DNA of 34,984 nucleotides from NCBI GenBank assembly GCA_008704415.1, contig VXIS01000363.1, forward strand, positions 10,001 through 44,984. The letters are read 5' to 3'. The notes beneath the pieces were generated by a model, which did no database searches, was not told the origin of the DNA, and worked only from the letters and a program-made list of their open reading frames with translations. The stretch is from Sphaerosporella brunnea. Its lineage: Eukaryota > Ascomycota > Pezizomycetes > Pezizales > Pyronemataceae. Of the stretch, positions 21,401 through 31,399 are shown in pieces. The translations under genes and the position numbers were made by a program. The first letter of the stretch is position 1, and each line of letters begins with the position of its first letter.

Positions 21401-22575
21401 GGTGGATGATGCTATCACTGCAATGAAACAGATGGGTATGTCCTCCCCTCTATTCTTTGCAACATGGATACTAAATCATCAAAGACATGTCCGTAGAAGG
21501 TGTCTTTCGCAAGAACGGCAACATTCGGCGACTCAACACACTTGCGGAAGCGCTGGACAGAGGCGATTCCCAGGTTGATATGAGTGCTGAAGGACCCGTT
21601 CAAATCGCTGCTCTTCTGAAGAAGTTCCTCCGAGAGCTTCCGGATCCACTTCTCACTTTCAAGCTCCACCGTCTATTTGTGACATCTCAGAGTATGTTCA
21701 AGCCCAGAGTTCTCGCCGATTAGAAGCTAAAAATCGAAACAGAAGCGCCAGACGAGGAAACAAAACGTCGAATCCTTCACCTTACCTGCTGTCTGTTGCC
21801 GAAATGCCACAGGGATTGCATGGAAATCCTATTCTCATTCTTAAATTGGACAGCGTCCTTTGCACACATCGAGGAAGAAACCGGCGAAGAATCGGGCAGT
21901 AAGATGGATATCCACAATCTATCCACCGTTATCACGCCCAACATACTTTACTCGAAGAACAAAGATGCTGGTATGGACGACAGCTTCTTGGCGATTGAAG
22001 CTGTACACACACTCATCGAGTACAACGAGGATATGTGCGAGGTAAAGCAATCGAACCCCGTAGATTAAAAGAGGTGTTGACAATGTGCATCAAACTAGGT
22101 TCCCGAAGACTTGTTGTCTATCCTGAATGACCCCAACCTGTTCGCGAATGGACCGGAGGTCACCACGAAAGACATTCTGAAGCGATATGGCGATATTGCC
22201 AATCGGCCCCCCCCGAAACAGCATATGATTGTCGCAAACTCTCCTCCCCAAACAAAGGAGGGCAACCGACCACCCTCAACTCCAGTTTTTCACCGAGTCG
22301 ATTCGGACCTCACACAGAGCACGGCATGGCAAAAGGAAACATCTGCGAGACCATCCGGGGTTGCCGTCCCCGTGGCTGCCCCACCGACCCAGGCGAACCC
22401 CGCCCAGCCTACTCGTGGCCACGCCCGTGCAGACTCCGGATCCAGCCAGCCCGGTGGGAGTGCCCCTAATGGCCAGAACGATCAGAACCCGCGCCCTGGT
22501 CAGAATGGACAGGAAGAGTATCGGAATTGGGGCCCCAGACAGCCAAGTCAAACTCACCAGCCCATAGGCGCATGA
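18487..22575 (+). CDS. LRG1: LIM-domain RhoGAP, Lrg1-like
   Basis: Lrg1-type proteins switch off Rho1 and so control wall glucan synthesis and polar growth. Nine exons: 18487-18840, 18898-19287, 19364-19682, 19733-19923, 19979-21248, 21307-21435, 21485-21691, 21743-22041 and 22099-22575 (1211 aa, phases consistent). After a low-complexity N-terminus come LIM1 (CQKC at residue 91 to LCEKDY) and LIM2 (CHDC at 156 to VYCHYHY), followed by QKCNGCQ. A third full LIM starts at residue 466 (LCAKCRLTIEDECITF to CRNC). RhoGAP runs from about 842 (VFGIPLEVMIERDG) to about 1045. It has the arginine-finger motif SVEGVFRKNGNIRR (Arg893), then LLKKFLRELPDPLLTFKL and NLSTVITPNILYSK. The tail is proline/glutamine/asparagine-rich. 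The start ATG is the first in the open frame. The intron at 19288 has a weak donor (GTGCCC). The gene appears intact. Confidence 0.93.
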
Positions 22576-24753
22576 TGCAGAAAGGCTCTGGCAATCGGGA
22601 TATCGATTGAATACGGTGAAATTCAATTGATGATGACTTGTTTTAATCTATGTCTTATATTGCAGGACATCACCATGATCATGCCTTGGGGTCGTGTTTT
22701 TGAATATTTTGTCTTGCTACTTCTGTGCGGTTACCCTTTTGTGTTTCGAGATTCCCCTGTGGTTATAAGCTGCTTCTCTTCAGACTGTTATTATCTTCCT
22801 TTCCAGCGGGTTGTATTTGTTGCCTCATAGCCGGCCTTTCTTTCTTGATTCTTTTCAGTTTGGTGCTGGTAAAGTTATTGTATTCCCTTTTTCTTCTAGT
22901 TTTTTCAACTCATTTTTGGGCATCGGTTTGGAGTCTACGGGAATGCAAGAGTTTGGAAAAAAGAAAGCGGTTCATCATACACTTAGGTTCTTTCCATTTT
23001 GTATCAGGGTGCCATCCCTTCCACACGTCACCACATTCTCAACAATAGCCCTTTGGACATCCTTTCTTCATTTCCATGGACCTGTATGTACTTCTTTCTC
23101 TTCAGTGCTTTTTTCCTCTTTTTTTTTCTTCTCGTCTATATCTTATGAACGTACTTGGTTCGTTCTTCCATACTCACTTTTTTTTCTTGATGGTCTTCTC
23201 AAAATCCTTCATACGCTTTTCATAATACCTACTAAGTACTAAGTACATGTATGTAAGTACCTGAGTACTTAGCGCACTTTTCGTCTCCGTTTTTTTTTTT
23301 TTTTTTTTTTCTCCAGTGTTCTTGGGTATTGTATTCCTGGTGGGGGGTTCGATGTACAGGTGTGGTCTCCATCGTTTCTTGGGAATTCAAAATGTTAGTC
23401 ACTTCCGGATCAAGGTCAATATCTCTCTCTGGACTTTTCGGAAACACCTATCATTTGATTTTGAGGCTTCCTGTGAGATTTTAGAAAGGATTTGGATCGA
23501 TCTAAATTCTAAAGGACTCTCATTCTGAGGTTCTAAATACTGAACCAAATCACCCTTTTGGAACGCAGATTCTGATTGGAGCGCTAATCGCTGGATGTAT
23601 GATGAAGCTCTTCGATAATTGAGATTTTCTAAACCTTCAATCCATAAAAAAAAAAAAAACAAGCGTCATCACGAAAATCACTCGTCTCTCTCCCCCGAGC
23701 GAGCCACCAAAGTAAAGCCGCCTTCTGAGGATCTTACACTATAACCCGAACTCATCTTTGACGTGGAAAAGCATGAAAGGAACTGTGTAGGTACCTAGGT
23801 ATAGCCTGGGTAGTACTAGTACTTGGCAGGTATGGTTGGGGACTCCTAGTCACTGTGGGATTTCTGACATTCATTTCGCTTAGTAACACATACAAAAGTG
23901 CCGAGTGATGAGCGTGAATCTTCCTTTTTTGACCATATAACTGACATTTGTCTCCGGGGAGGGTCCTATTTTCTCAACAACCAGGCAGAATTCGGAAATT
24001 CTGAGTTTATCAGTCGATAGAGCGAGCGAAAAATAGGCCCCTGATAGTGTTATTTTTTAAAATAACTTTTTTTGGTGGAGGATGCTCTGTCCAAAGTCAG
24101 GGCCCTCCGTCTTTAGGTGTCCCCAACCATATGATGGCCGTTTCTGCAGATTGAAAGCTGCTAGCGCCTACCTGGACGGTCCACCGGAATGAGAAACTGC
24201 AGCGCCAAAAGGTTATATGGCCATCGGATCCTTGAGTAACTTCCCGTCCGCCCCGTGCCGTCTGGTCACGATAGCTTTGCTATGTATGTATTGATGGGCA
24301 AACTACTAGTAGTATAAATACGCTACAAGCTGCCCCGTTAAGTCTATTGAGGAGGGTTTCAAGTTTTATTTGCTGTAAGAAATGCGAACTGCCTTTTCTG
24401 TGCTCCGACCAGTGCCTAGGGGCGGCGATGATTCTGTACCTTACATGCCATGGCCGCAAGCGGCCAAATGCAATATGATTAAAACAAAACTGCCTTTTCT
24501 GCTTGGCTGCTCGGGCAATCTGTGTTTTGAGTTCTGTAGGCGTAGAGATAGACAATTTTACTGGAAAGTGTTTATGGGTGCGGCGGAGGGTGCTGCGGGG
24601 GTATAATGAAGGACAGAGGTAGGCCTTATCTCATGAGAACTTGTATTGATATATAATCGCTCCTATAGTACTCCTAATTTGTGGTGATTTCTGCGCACAT
24701 TTCCCTCGCCGTTTGGCAGGTGAAAATGGCTACTATCTGGATGATCTGCCCGC
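22576..24753. other. Long convergent intergenic region
   Basis: This 2.2-kb region separates the stops of LRG1 and the TAF3-like gene. It is T-rich, with a 21-T run at 23290-23310 and an A run at about 23647. It also holds clustered GTAC palindromes (CTAAGTAC...GTACTTAG at about 23232-23271, TAGGTACCTAGGTA near 23790, AGTACTAGTACT near 23812). Open frames here are short and unconvincing. I recognise no gene or transposon. Confidence 0.5.
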
Positions 24754-25305
24754 TTATTCCATCTTCGCACGTTTCTCCGCCAACTTCATCATCGCTGTAC
24801 CGTCGTCAGCGTCCGGCAGGAAGGAAGGAAGGAAGAAAGAAAGGAAGGACTCACCATTAACCCACTCCTCACTTTTGACCCCCGTGCCCTCATCCTGGTC
24901 GGTGCCAGCAACTCTCCGCATCTCCTTCGCCTGCGGGCCACGGAACCACTCCACGAGCGTGTCGACGCCGCGCGTATCCTCGTCGTGCGGGTCGTTGAAC
25001 ACGTTCAGCGGCCGCACAATCCCCACGTGCTCCAGCGCCATACGCACGTCATCGAGCTCTGCGTGCAAGCGGCCCGCGCCTTCGGCCATGTCTTTGGTTG
25101 TGCTGCCGAGGAGCATCAGGTAGCGGGCGACGATGTCTGGTGGGTTGTTAGTTGGTTGCTGCTTGCGGTGGTGGTGGAAGTGGAGGTGGAGGGAACCGGT
25201 AAAGGAATCCACGACGGAGGGTTTGGCGGTTGTTATGCCGGCGGCGCGAAGGGCTTGGATGGCGCTGATGCGCAGAAGAGAAAAGAAGAGCTCGGAGTCG
25301 CTCAT
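24754..25305 (-). CDS. TAF3: TAF3-like TFIID histone-fold protein (bromodomain-associated domain)
   Basis: TAF3 pairs with TAF10 through a histone fold within TFIID, the core-promoter recognition complex. Exons on the minus strand: 25305-25197, 25136-24855 and 24794-24754 (143 aa). The start is ATG 25305: MSDSELFFSLLRISAIQALRAAGI, then TTAKPSVVDSFTDIVARY and LMLLGSTTKDMAEGAGR form the bromodomain-associated histone fold (about residues 1-65). The remainder (LDDVRMALEHVGIVRPLNVF, VEWFRGPQAKEMRRVAG) is typical of the short fungal proteins of this family. The second intron (24795-24854) is 60 nt, contains a TTCC repeat, a GCTGAC branch site and no in-frame stop, so retaining it would add 20 residues. 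Histone-fold relatives TAF8 and Spt7 are alternatives, but the length and sequence fit TAF3 best. No PHD finger is present, as in yeast. Confidence 0.82.
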   Translation of the reverse strand: MSDSELFFSLLRISAIQALRAAGITTAKPSVVDSFTGSLHLHFHHHRKQQPTNNPPDIVARYLMLLGSTTKDMAEGAGRLHAELDDVRMALEHVGIVRPLNVFNDPHDEDTRGVDTLVEWFRGPQAKEMRRVAGTDQDEGTGVKSEEWVNGESFLSFFLPSFLPDADDGTAMMKLAEKRAKME

Positions 25306-25715
25306 GGTTCTGGTTCTGATGAAGGTGGGCGAGCGGCGGAATATATCAGTAGGTCGCTCAATGACGCGTCGAAGTTCGTCGGGTGCGAGGTTAAGGCTTG
25401 GAAAAGAAGGCGTCAAGTTCGTGTTATCATGTTGAGAAAGGGCTGATGAGGTTCGAGTGACAAAAGTCGCGCGACGTGAGGTTCAGTGATGTGATGTTTT
25501 TCTTGGGTTGATGTTGGGAGAAGCTTTGCACCAGCTTCTTCTTGCACACGCGCTGGGCGGCCCTGGTCTAGTTGTTTCCAAATTCTGATCAAACGTCATC
25601 ACAGACAACAAGAGAAATACAACAGATCAGAGAGCAGAGAATCGAGGAAATAACATGAGCGGACGCCAAAACAATAAACGAAGAACTTCATAATGAAAAA
25701 TCAAGAGCCCGGATG
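25306..25715. other. Intergenic region between TAF3-like and bZIP genes
   Basis: This 410-bp region should hold the TAF3-like promoter and the bZIP 3' end; both genes are on the minus strand. I see no feature in it. Confidence 0.45.
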
Positions 25716-27288
25716 TCAAATAAAAGTCCCCGGCTTGTCCTGGAAGAGCCTACTCAAGGCATCTCGAACCTCAAACTCTTCGATCACAGCGCCGAACCTA
25801 GCCTATTTCAGCATTTTACGGTAATATAGTATTGAAAAAAAAGATGTGGCGTACCCATGGCATTTGATCTTGGGCAGGAGCTCTTGTTTGACCGCCTCAA
25901 AGTTTGCGGTACTCAGTTCAGAAAACCGTTCATGGCGCGCAATTGTCGCCCAGACGCTGATGAAACCAATTAGCACCTCTCCCGAATTGCAATGGATGTC
26001 GAAACCTACGCAATTGGTGTCATCTCCCCCTCAAGCTGCAATCTATTGGATAAATGGAAAAGAACGGACAAGTCTGCGGCCTGTAGCTCCAGATGTTTGG
26101 GAGGATCCCAGAGCTCAGGATTCTGCATAGTATAGCTCTCTGGGGGACATGAAAGCATCAACGCATGGCCGTGAAATTCGCCGTGGTGGTTGACGGTGTT
26201 ATTAGCGAGAAGGTTGATGTGCTCCATGCACGGCCGTTCCAGGCTGTGGATTGCTTAGAGCACCTGTCAGCTATCTTGTGGTTGGGTGCTTTGAAAGAGG
26301 CAATTGACTGACGCCAGCACAAATTCTACCCCGATCTCATCATAGCTTCTGGCCGGGGCCGATATTGGTTGCGGTGCTCCAGACATCTGGTTTGGGCCTT
26401 GGAGCAAGTTTCCGCTCGGGACGCCGGGAGTGTACGGTATGCCGTGTAATTCTAGGATCTCCTTCAGGCGGCGGTTTTCTTGGAGTATTTGCGTCTTTTC
26501 TTTGGTGATTACAGTGAAGGCTTCTCGAAGTCTGATGCGATGTAGGGCTTCAGTGTAACCGCGCTCAAGCAGTGGCAGTGAATGCATACCGAATAACGTC
26601 CTCTACCTAGCGGTTAGCCAGCAACAGATGTGCTGAGGACCGAGAAAAGCGTACCTTCTAATGACCTCACATATTTTTCTTTCCTCTCGCGATGGGTCCT
26701 ATTTGTATGGACGCTGTGTGTCACCATAAAGTCGCAATTGCGGGGGAAAGTGCACGAGGATTCCAAATAGCAACCCCTCCATTTCGGAGAATTTTGAGAC
26801 CAACCTTTGTGCCTGTCGATTGAGCTCTTGTTTTCTTGTCAAAGCTGGCTTGGAATCGGGTTTAGGGCCTCTGCGCTTGGGTTTTTCTCCCTCTGCGAAC
26901 CAACACGTCAATAAACTGAAAGTAGCTCTATCTCTTGATTCTGCAAGCTTCCAAATACTTTGAACCACCATGAGATTAAATTCCACGCGGGGGGGGGGGG
27001 TATATATCATCCTACCTTTATTCCGGCTAGTATTAATTCTCAAGAAATCGAAGAATGGAGAGGTGCTCGACCGATGCGATCCGTCGGAGGCTGCTATTTG
27101 CGTCAGTTCTGGGGGCTTGCACCCAGGAGCGAAGACGACTTACGGCCGGGGGGACTTGCGCCGCTCGAATTTGATTCCCCGCGAGCAGCTCGTTTTTGCT
27201 CCTCGAGCAGGGCTATGTGATTGAGGATGTGTGGGGGATAATCGCCTTGTGGCACCTCTTGCGCTGACTCCTGAACGGTCCCGGCCAT
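25716..27288 (-). CDS. bZIP transcription factor, Yap/AP-1-like basic region
   Basis: Eight exons on the minus strand: 27288-27144, 26892-26805, 26698-26655, 26602-26590, 26531-26313, 26243-26010, 25956-25855 and 25797-25716 (308 aa, all phases agree). The basic region reads KRRGPKPDSKP, then NRQAQRTHRERKEKY; Asn73 and Arg81 fit the bZIP N-x7-R rule, and the NRxAQR form is Yap-like. The zipper follows as LEEDVIRLREAFTVITKEKTQILQ, then ENRRLKEILELHGIPY. The C-terminal half (VEFVLALERPCMEHINLLAN, LEGEMTPIAVWATIARHERF, IKCHGFGAVIEEFEVRDAL) is a conserved fungal extension of unknown role. Exon 4 is only 13 nt, and the first intron is 251 nt with a G run. The target genes cannot be told. No damage seen. 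Confidence 0.87.
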
Positions 27289-28178
27289 TGATGCGCTGTC
27301 GGGAGTGTAGATGCGTAGGAGTATTTGGAATTGCAGCTCACTAGCTCGAGTCGACGAGTCGACTTTCGGGGAAGCGGTAGACAGCAGAGAAGCAAGTGAA
27401 ATCCCTTATGCAACCGGCAGCTTTCGTCAAGGAGAGCGATTGGGTCCGGGCACGGATGAGAACTTTAGAGTAAAGGGGGGTAGGAATATGGAATGGTAGA
27501 AGTTTGTTGGTTTTGTAGCTTCTCGGCCGTGCTCCAAATAAGCAAGCTGTGGGATCTGGGCCGGGAGGGGGGCAATCCGTTCAGTCTCCACCGATCCTCC
27601 CGCCCGCTTTTCGTGTTCCCCGGCCCGGGGGTTGCATTCACGTCGGTGTGGGTGCTCGGGGCGCAGTTTGAAACATCAACGTCATCATCGTCCATCATCA
27701 GCATCGCCACCACGCCCCGGCGCTGAGATTGTCTTGCTTGAGTCTGTGGGTAGCGTATGTGATGTATCTACTCTGCTTTGCCCGATTCCAGGCCCTCGAG
27801 CTCCCGCCCGAAGAAGCTACTCTACATCCATGTCTGCAAATAGCAGCAACCCTTCTCAGGATCCCTGGAGCTCATCTCACGAAGAATGCATTCGAGAGGC
27901 TTTAGATGCACGCCAGCAAGCGAACTGCGCGGACATTCCGCTATTCTGTGTCAACTCGAGCGCCCGTGACATGCTTGAACCACAATCGAACACTATCGGC
28001 CGGCATTCTGCAAAGAGGCCGTAGTTGCGAACAATTGCGCGCAGTAGTTGGTGGTCTGAGGCTGTTGATCTGGAGGCACGTGCAAACTGACAGCGAAAAT
28101 GCCACAATTGCATGTTACAGTGTAAAAAGAAATTTTTGGTCGAGAGTAAACTCGAAACACAAGCTCCCTGGCATTAGA
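27289..28178. other. Intergenic region upstream of the bZIP gene
   Basis: This 890-bp region lies between the bZIP start and the UBE3D-like stop. It has a small GTCGAC duplication near 27349-27362 and C/T-rich leader-like sequence. Open frames on the plus strand (for example 27632-28024) have no recognisable domain and look like chance. Confidence 0.45.
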
Positions 28179-29759
28179 TTACTCTTCGAATCTCCTCAAA
28201 GAACCCGCATTCCACTCGCCATTCTTTCCAATGTCTGCGGGAAGAGCCTGATTGCTTTCCTCCAGACAGCTCGCCAGAGTATGGAATGCCTTCTCGTCCA
28301 GCTCAACTGCTTCAAGCCCGGTAACCTTGAGAGAATCTGTCTGAACCTTCTCTCCAGGCTTTGCTTCCTGCCAAAACACCTTGATGCCCCGCACCGGCAT
28401 GGGAGAGGATGAATGAGTGTAGTACACCTCTGTGTTAAATATCCACAGCTAATACCTCGTCAGACCCAACTATATCCAAAAATACCTGCTGGCGGTACTA
28501 ACCTTGAGACCAGGGGATCGATTGTCTTCCATGGTGATGAACAGACGCCGAACTCCGCCCTCTTCGGTGAATGCAATGAACTGAGATGCAAGAAAACACT
28601 CTAGCGAGTATGCAATTTCTTTTCCTTGGTCGTTCAGACGCAAGGTCCACTTATTGATCCTCCACATCTGCATATCATTGGTTCCAACTCCGGCCTCGAT
28701 TGCGCCAAGTGGAGCATCACAGGATGTACACCTCACTTTGCCATTGTCATCAACCTGCAAGGCAATAATTGTCAGCATCGATGTACCTCCGCCTTATAAC
28801 GCAAGCTGCCTGCAGGACTCGCGACAACTTGTTGAAATGGAGAGGCTTGAAACATGACAACGGTAATCAGCCGATGTCTTCCGCAGGCCGCAGTTCAATC
28901 ACAGTGATCGAAGGCACAAAACCCATCAACGCCGAAGCGTGAGGATAAAGCAACCCCCGACCAATGAGAGCAAACTTATAGCCAAGTTTGATTTTGGGCA
29001 ATTGTATCGGTGCCGCAACCAATGAGCAGATGCCACGGATGGCGATTGGGCACCTTCTTGTTGCCCACAATGGTCACGCAACACGGGCGGGAGCACACCC
29101 GGGGGGGGGGGGCAATTGGAACTGGGAAACACAGAATTCAATGTTATCATTAACGAGAGACTGCAATGACTAACCCGGCAATTGGTGCAATCTTTCGCTG
29201 CCAACAGAAAGTACCCTCGGTCCACCAAGCCGATTCCTTGCTCCACGACAAAGCCCTGCCCCAAAACCGAATACCTGCTGCCTTCGCCGTCCGCACTCTT
29301 CTTGTCATCGTGGGGCTTGTGACAATGCCAGAAGTCCATCATATCGGCCCAATTTCCCGAAGGCAGGTCCTTCCACTTTGTTCTCCGACCACTCGGTAGT
29401 ATCTCTACACCGCATTCCCGACAAAGGAAAGCTACTGACGCCTTGGACATCAATTCGGGAGCGGACCACGGCGCGTAGTTCTCGCGGCTGTTATTCCTGG
29501 CTGGAGACTCCGACGCCAACGGCAATCTGCAAGAAAGTTTCTTTTCCCCTGCTGCAAAGGGAATCATGAGCTGGTGCGGACGAAGATTGGCGGCTGCAGG
29601 GAGAGGCAGGTTGATCGATTCTCCATGGTGATGCAGACTGGCCGAAGACGCGCCCGGATTGACTGTGACTCTGGTGGACGCAGCTGCAGGGGTGTCGAGA
29701 GATATCAACAAGCTGATTGACCGGATGTTAGGAAGAAGCTCGGCATAGAATGTATGCAT
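28179..29759 (-). CDS. UBE3D-like E2-binding ubiquitin ligase (HECT_2 family)
   Basis: UBE3D/HECT_2 proteins bind E2 enzymes and act as atypical E3 ligases. Exons on the minus strand: 29759-29175, 28754-28503 and 28448-28179 (368 aa, phase 0 at both joins). The start chosen is MHTFYAELLPNIRSISLLISL, where the family normally begins. The open frame extends a further 103 codons to an ATG at 30068, but that stretch has no family sequence. Key blocks are SVAFLCRECGVEILPSGR, W.DLPSGNWADMMDFWHCHKPHDDK, GQGFVVEQGIGLVDRGYFL, then VRCTSCDAPLGAIEAG, WRINKWTLRL, and the end LWIFNTEVYYTHSS to GSLRRFEE. The Cys/His-rich elements are conserved features of the family. Intron 1 is 420 nt, much longer than its neighbours; intron 2 is 54 nt. 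Confidence 0.85.
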
Positions 29760-30393
29760 CAGAAAGTTGTCGAAGAAAATTGGATGAAGAGGTGGTTGAT
29801 GGGAGAAGAACAGAACGCCGCCAGGCATTGCACAGTGAGGCCGGGTAACAGTCAAAGGTTGCTTCCCTTGGCACGAGTACCGGGGATGTAAACCCCAAAT
29901 TTTGAATTCGGGTAAAGAGGCGAAACTTCGTGATACATACGCGTACGGCGGTGCAAGAACTTCACGGCTCTGATGGAGCAACAGTGATGCCGCTCGCATC
30001 ATCCCCTTCCCCGGCAGAGACAACTTGTCGTGAAAACGGACCATCACATCGTCAGACCTCGCTCCCATTTGACAATTTGCAAAATCGGTTCAGAATTTGA
30101 TATAGCGCCGGTCCCAAAGTCCAGAACCCTAACTGCAGAACCTCCCTACTGCTGGGGATTGTTGGGCTCTTTGACGGTTGCCCGACAGCCTAACGATCTT
30201 TTCAAAATTGCGCGTTTTCACCACAAACACCATCCGATGTCAACTATTGAGCAGGAAGAGCCCTAGAAGTTGGTAGACGCGGGCAAATGAGATTCTGATG
30301 AAGAGGGGCGAGGAAAATCCAAATCTATTTTGCATGCTCTAAACACTGTGTTAGGTTGTGTGCGTATGCTACAGGTTTTGCCATTTGATAATA
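29760..30393. other. Upstream region of the UBE3D-like gene
   Basis: This 630-bp region includes an in-frame N-terminal extension (ATG 30068) of the UBE3D-like gene, which I think is not coding, and its promoter. It ends with the left copy of the 9-bp duplication TTGATAATA (30385-30393). Nothing else is recognised. Confidence 0.45.
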
Positions 30394-31095
30394 CGGCTAT
30401 TATGCTCCATACCCCTCAAAAGAGGCGAAATGTCCTCGCTACCCCCCATTTTTATGAGTATGCAGCGTACCCCCAACATGCAGTGAGTGATGGATCATGA
30501 TGCTTCGCTACCAAGTTGACCCACAGCCATCCCACAACCTGTACTGGTCGCCGCCAACTAGAAACCCCGTCCCAACGGAACAGTTTTCACCTCATCATAG
30601 ACACGCGTGCCCCTGTGCCACTAGGTCGCAGTTCGAATCAGGCTCTGAATCGGAGTCGGAGCAGTCGAGTACATTGTACCACCAGTAGTATGCAGGTTGC
30701 AACATGCGAAGCTCTGGTGACTCAGGTTCCTAGGGGACGTCCGACAAAAAAGAGGTGACGTTCGGAGAAGGGGTAACAAACGAGCAGTCCCTGGGGAGCT
30801 CCGGCAGATTCCAGATCGCGCACCTCCTTGATGTTCTACTTATGGCAAAGTGAGCCACTATGCAACTAACGTTAAGTATAGGGGCGTCATAAATACTTTA
30901 TGGCTCGGAGGTGTAGGAATTGAATCATATTATCGAATACAGGTCCTGGTGTGCGCGCCGGCGAGACGTCGCTCACCAGCGAAGCATCATGATCTATCAC
31001 TCACTGCATGTTGGGGGGTACGCTGCATACTCATAAAAAATGGGGGGTAGCGAGGACATTTCACCTCTTTTGGGGGGTATGGAGCATAATAGTCG
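30394..31095. mobile_element. Mutator-like non-autonomous element with long terminal inverted repeats
   Basis: The left repeat (30394-30509) begins CGGCTATTATGCTCCATACC, and the reverse complement of the right repeat (31095-30978) begins CGACTATTATGCTCCATACC. The two stay alike for about 116 bp, differing mostly in C-run lengths. The 702-bp element is flanked by exact 9-bp direct repeats TTGATAATA (30385-30393 and 31096-31104). Long repeats and a 9-bp target duplication fit the Mutator superfamily. The interior (30510-30977) encodes no transposase. Each arm has three GGGGGGTA-like units about 28-30 bp apart. The element ends about 300 bp upstream of the RNA1 start codon. Confidence 0.88.
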
Positions 31096-31399
31096 TTGAT
31101 AATAGCACCGTTGTAGCCCCACTCAAGAGATCTTCGTGCTGTGAATCTGAGATCCGTGCCGGTTAACAGAGATAGGACCTGCACAGTCTTGAGGCGTTGG
31201 TCAGTAAATAAAAATTTCAATTTCGCCTCCTCATCACGTGCAAATTCAATTGTGCCTGACGGAACCTGCCGCCAAACCCCACATCTGGCATCTCATTTGC
31301 ATCCGCCTCCACCATCGTTGACCATCCTACACTCTCATCTGAAAACAACCCAACATCTTCTAACTCGTCAAACATCCCCTAATCAACTCCTTTTTCGAA

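Noticed and set aside
22627..23242. Hydrophobic plus-strand open frames after LRG1
   Set aside because: T-rich intergenic DNA gives hydrophobic residues by composition. No conserved motif, intron pattern or start context supports a gene.
27632..28412. Overlapping plus-strand open frames between the bZIP and UBE3D-like genes
   Set aside because: They have no recognisable domain, and the later one is the antisense of the UBE3D-like last exon.
29760..30068. 103-codon N-terminal extension of the UBE3D-like protein
   Set aside because: It is open in frame, but has no targeting or family sequence, and the family start AELLPNIRSISL begins just after ATG 29759.
30620..30650. B-box-like GTTCGAATC inside the Mutator-like element
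   Set aside because: There is no matching A box, cloverleaf or acceptor stem around it.
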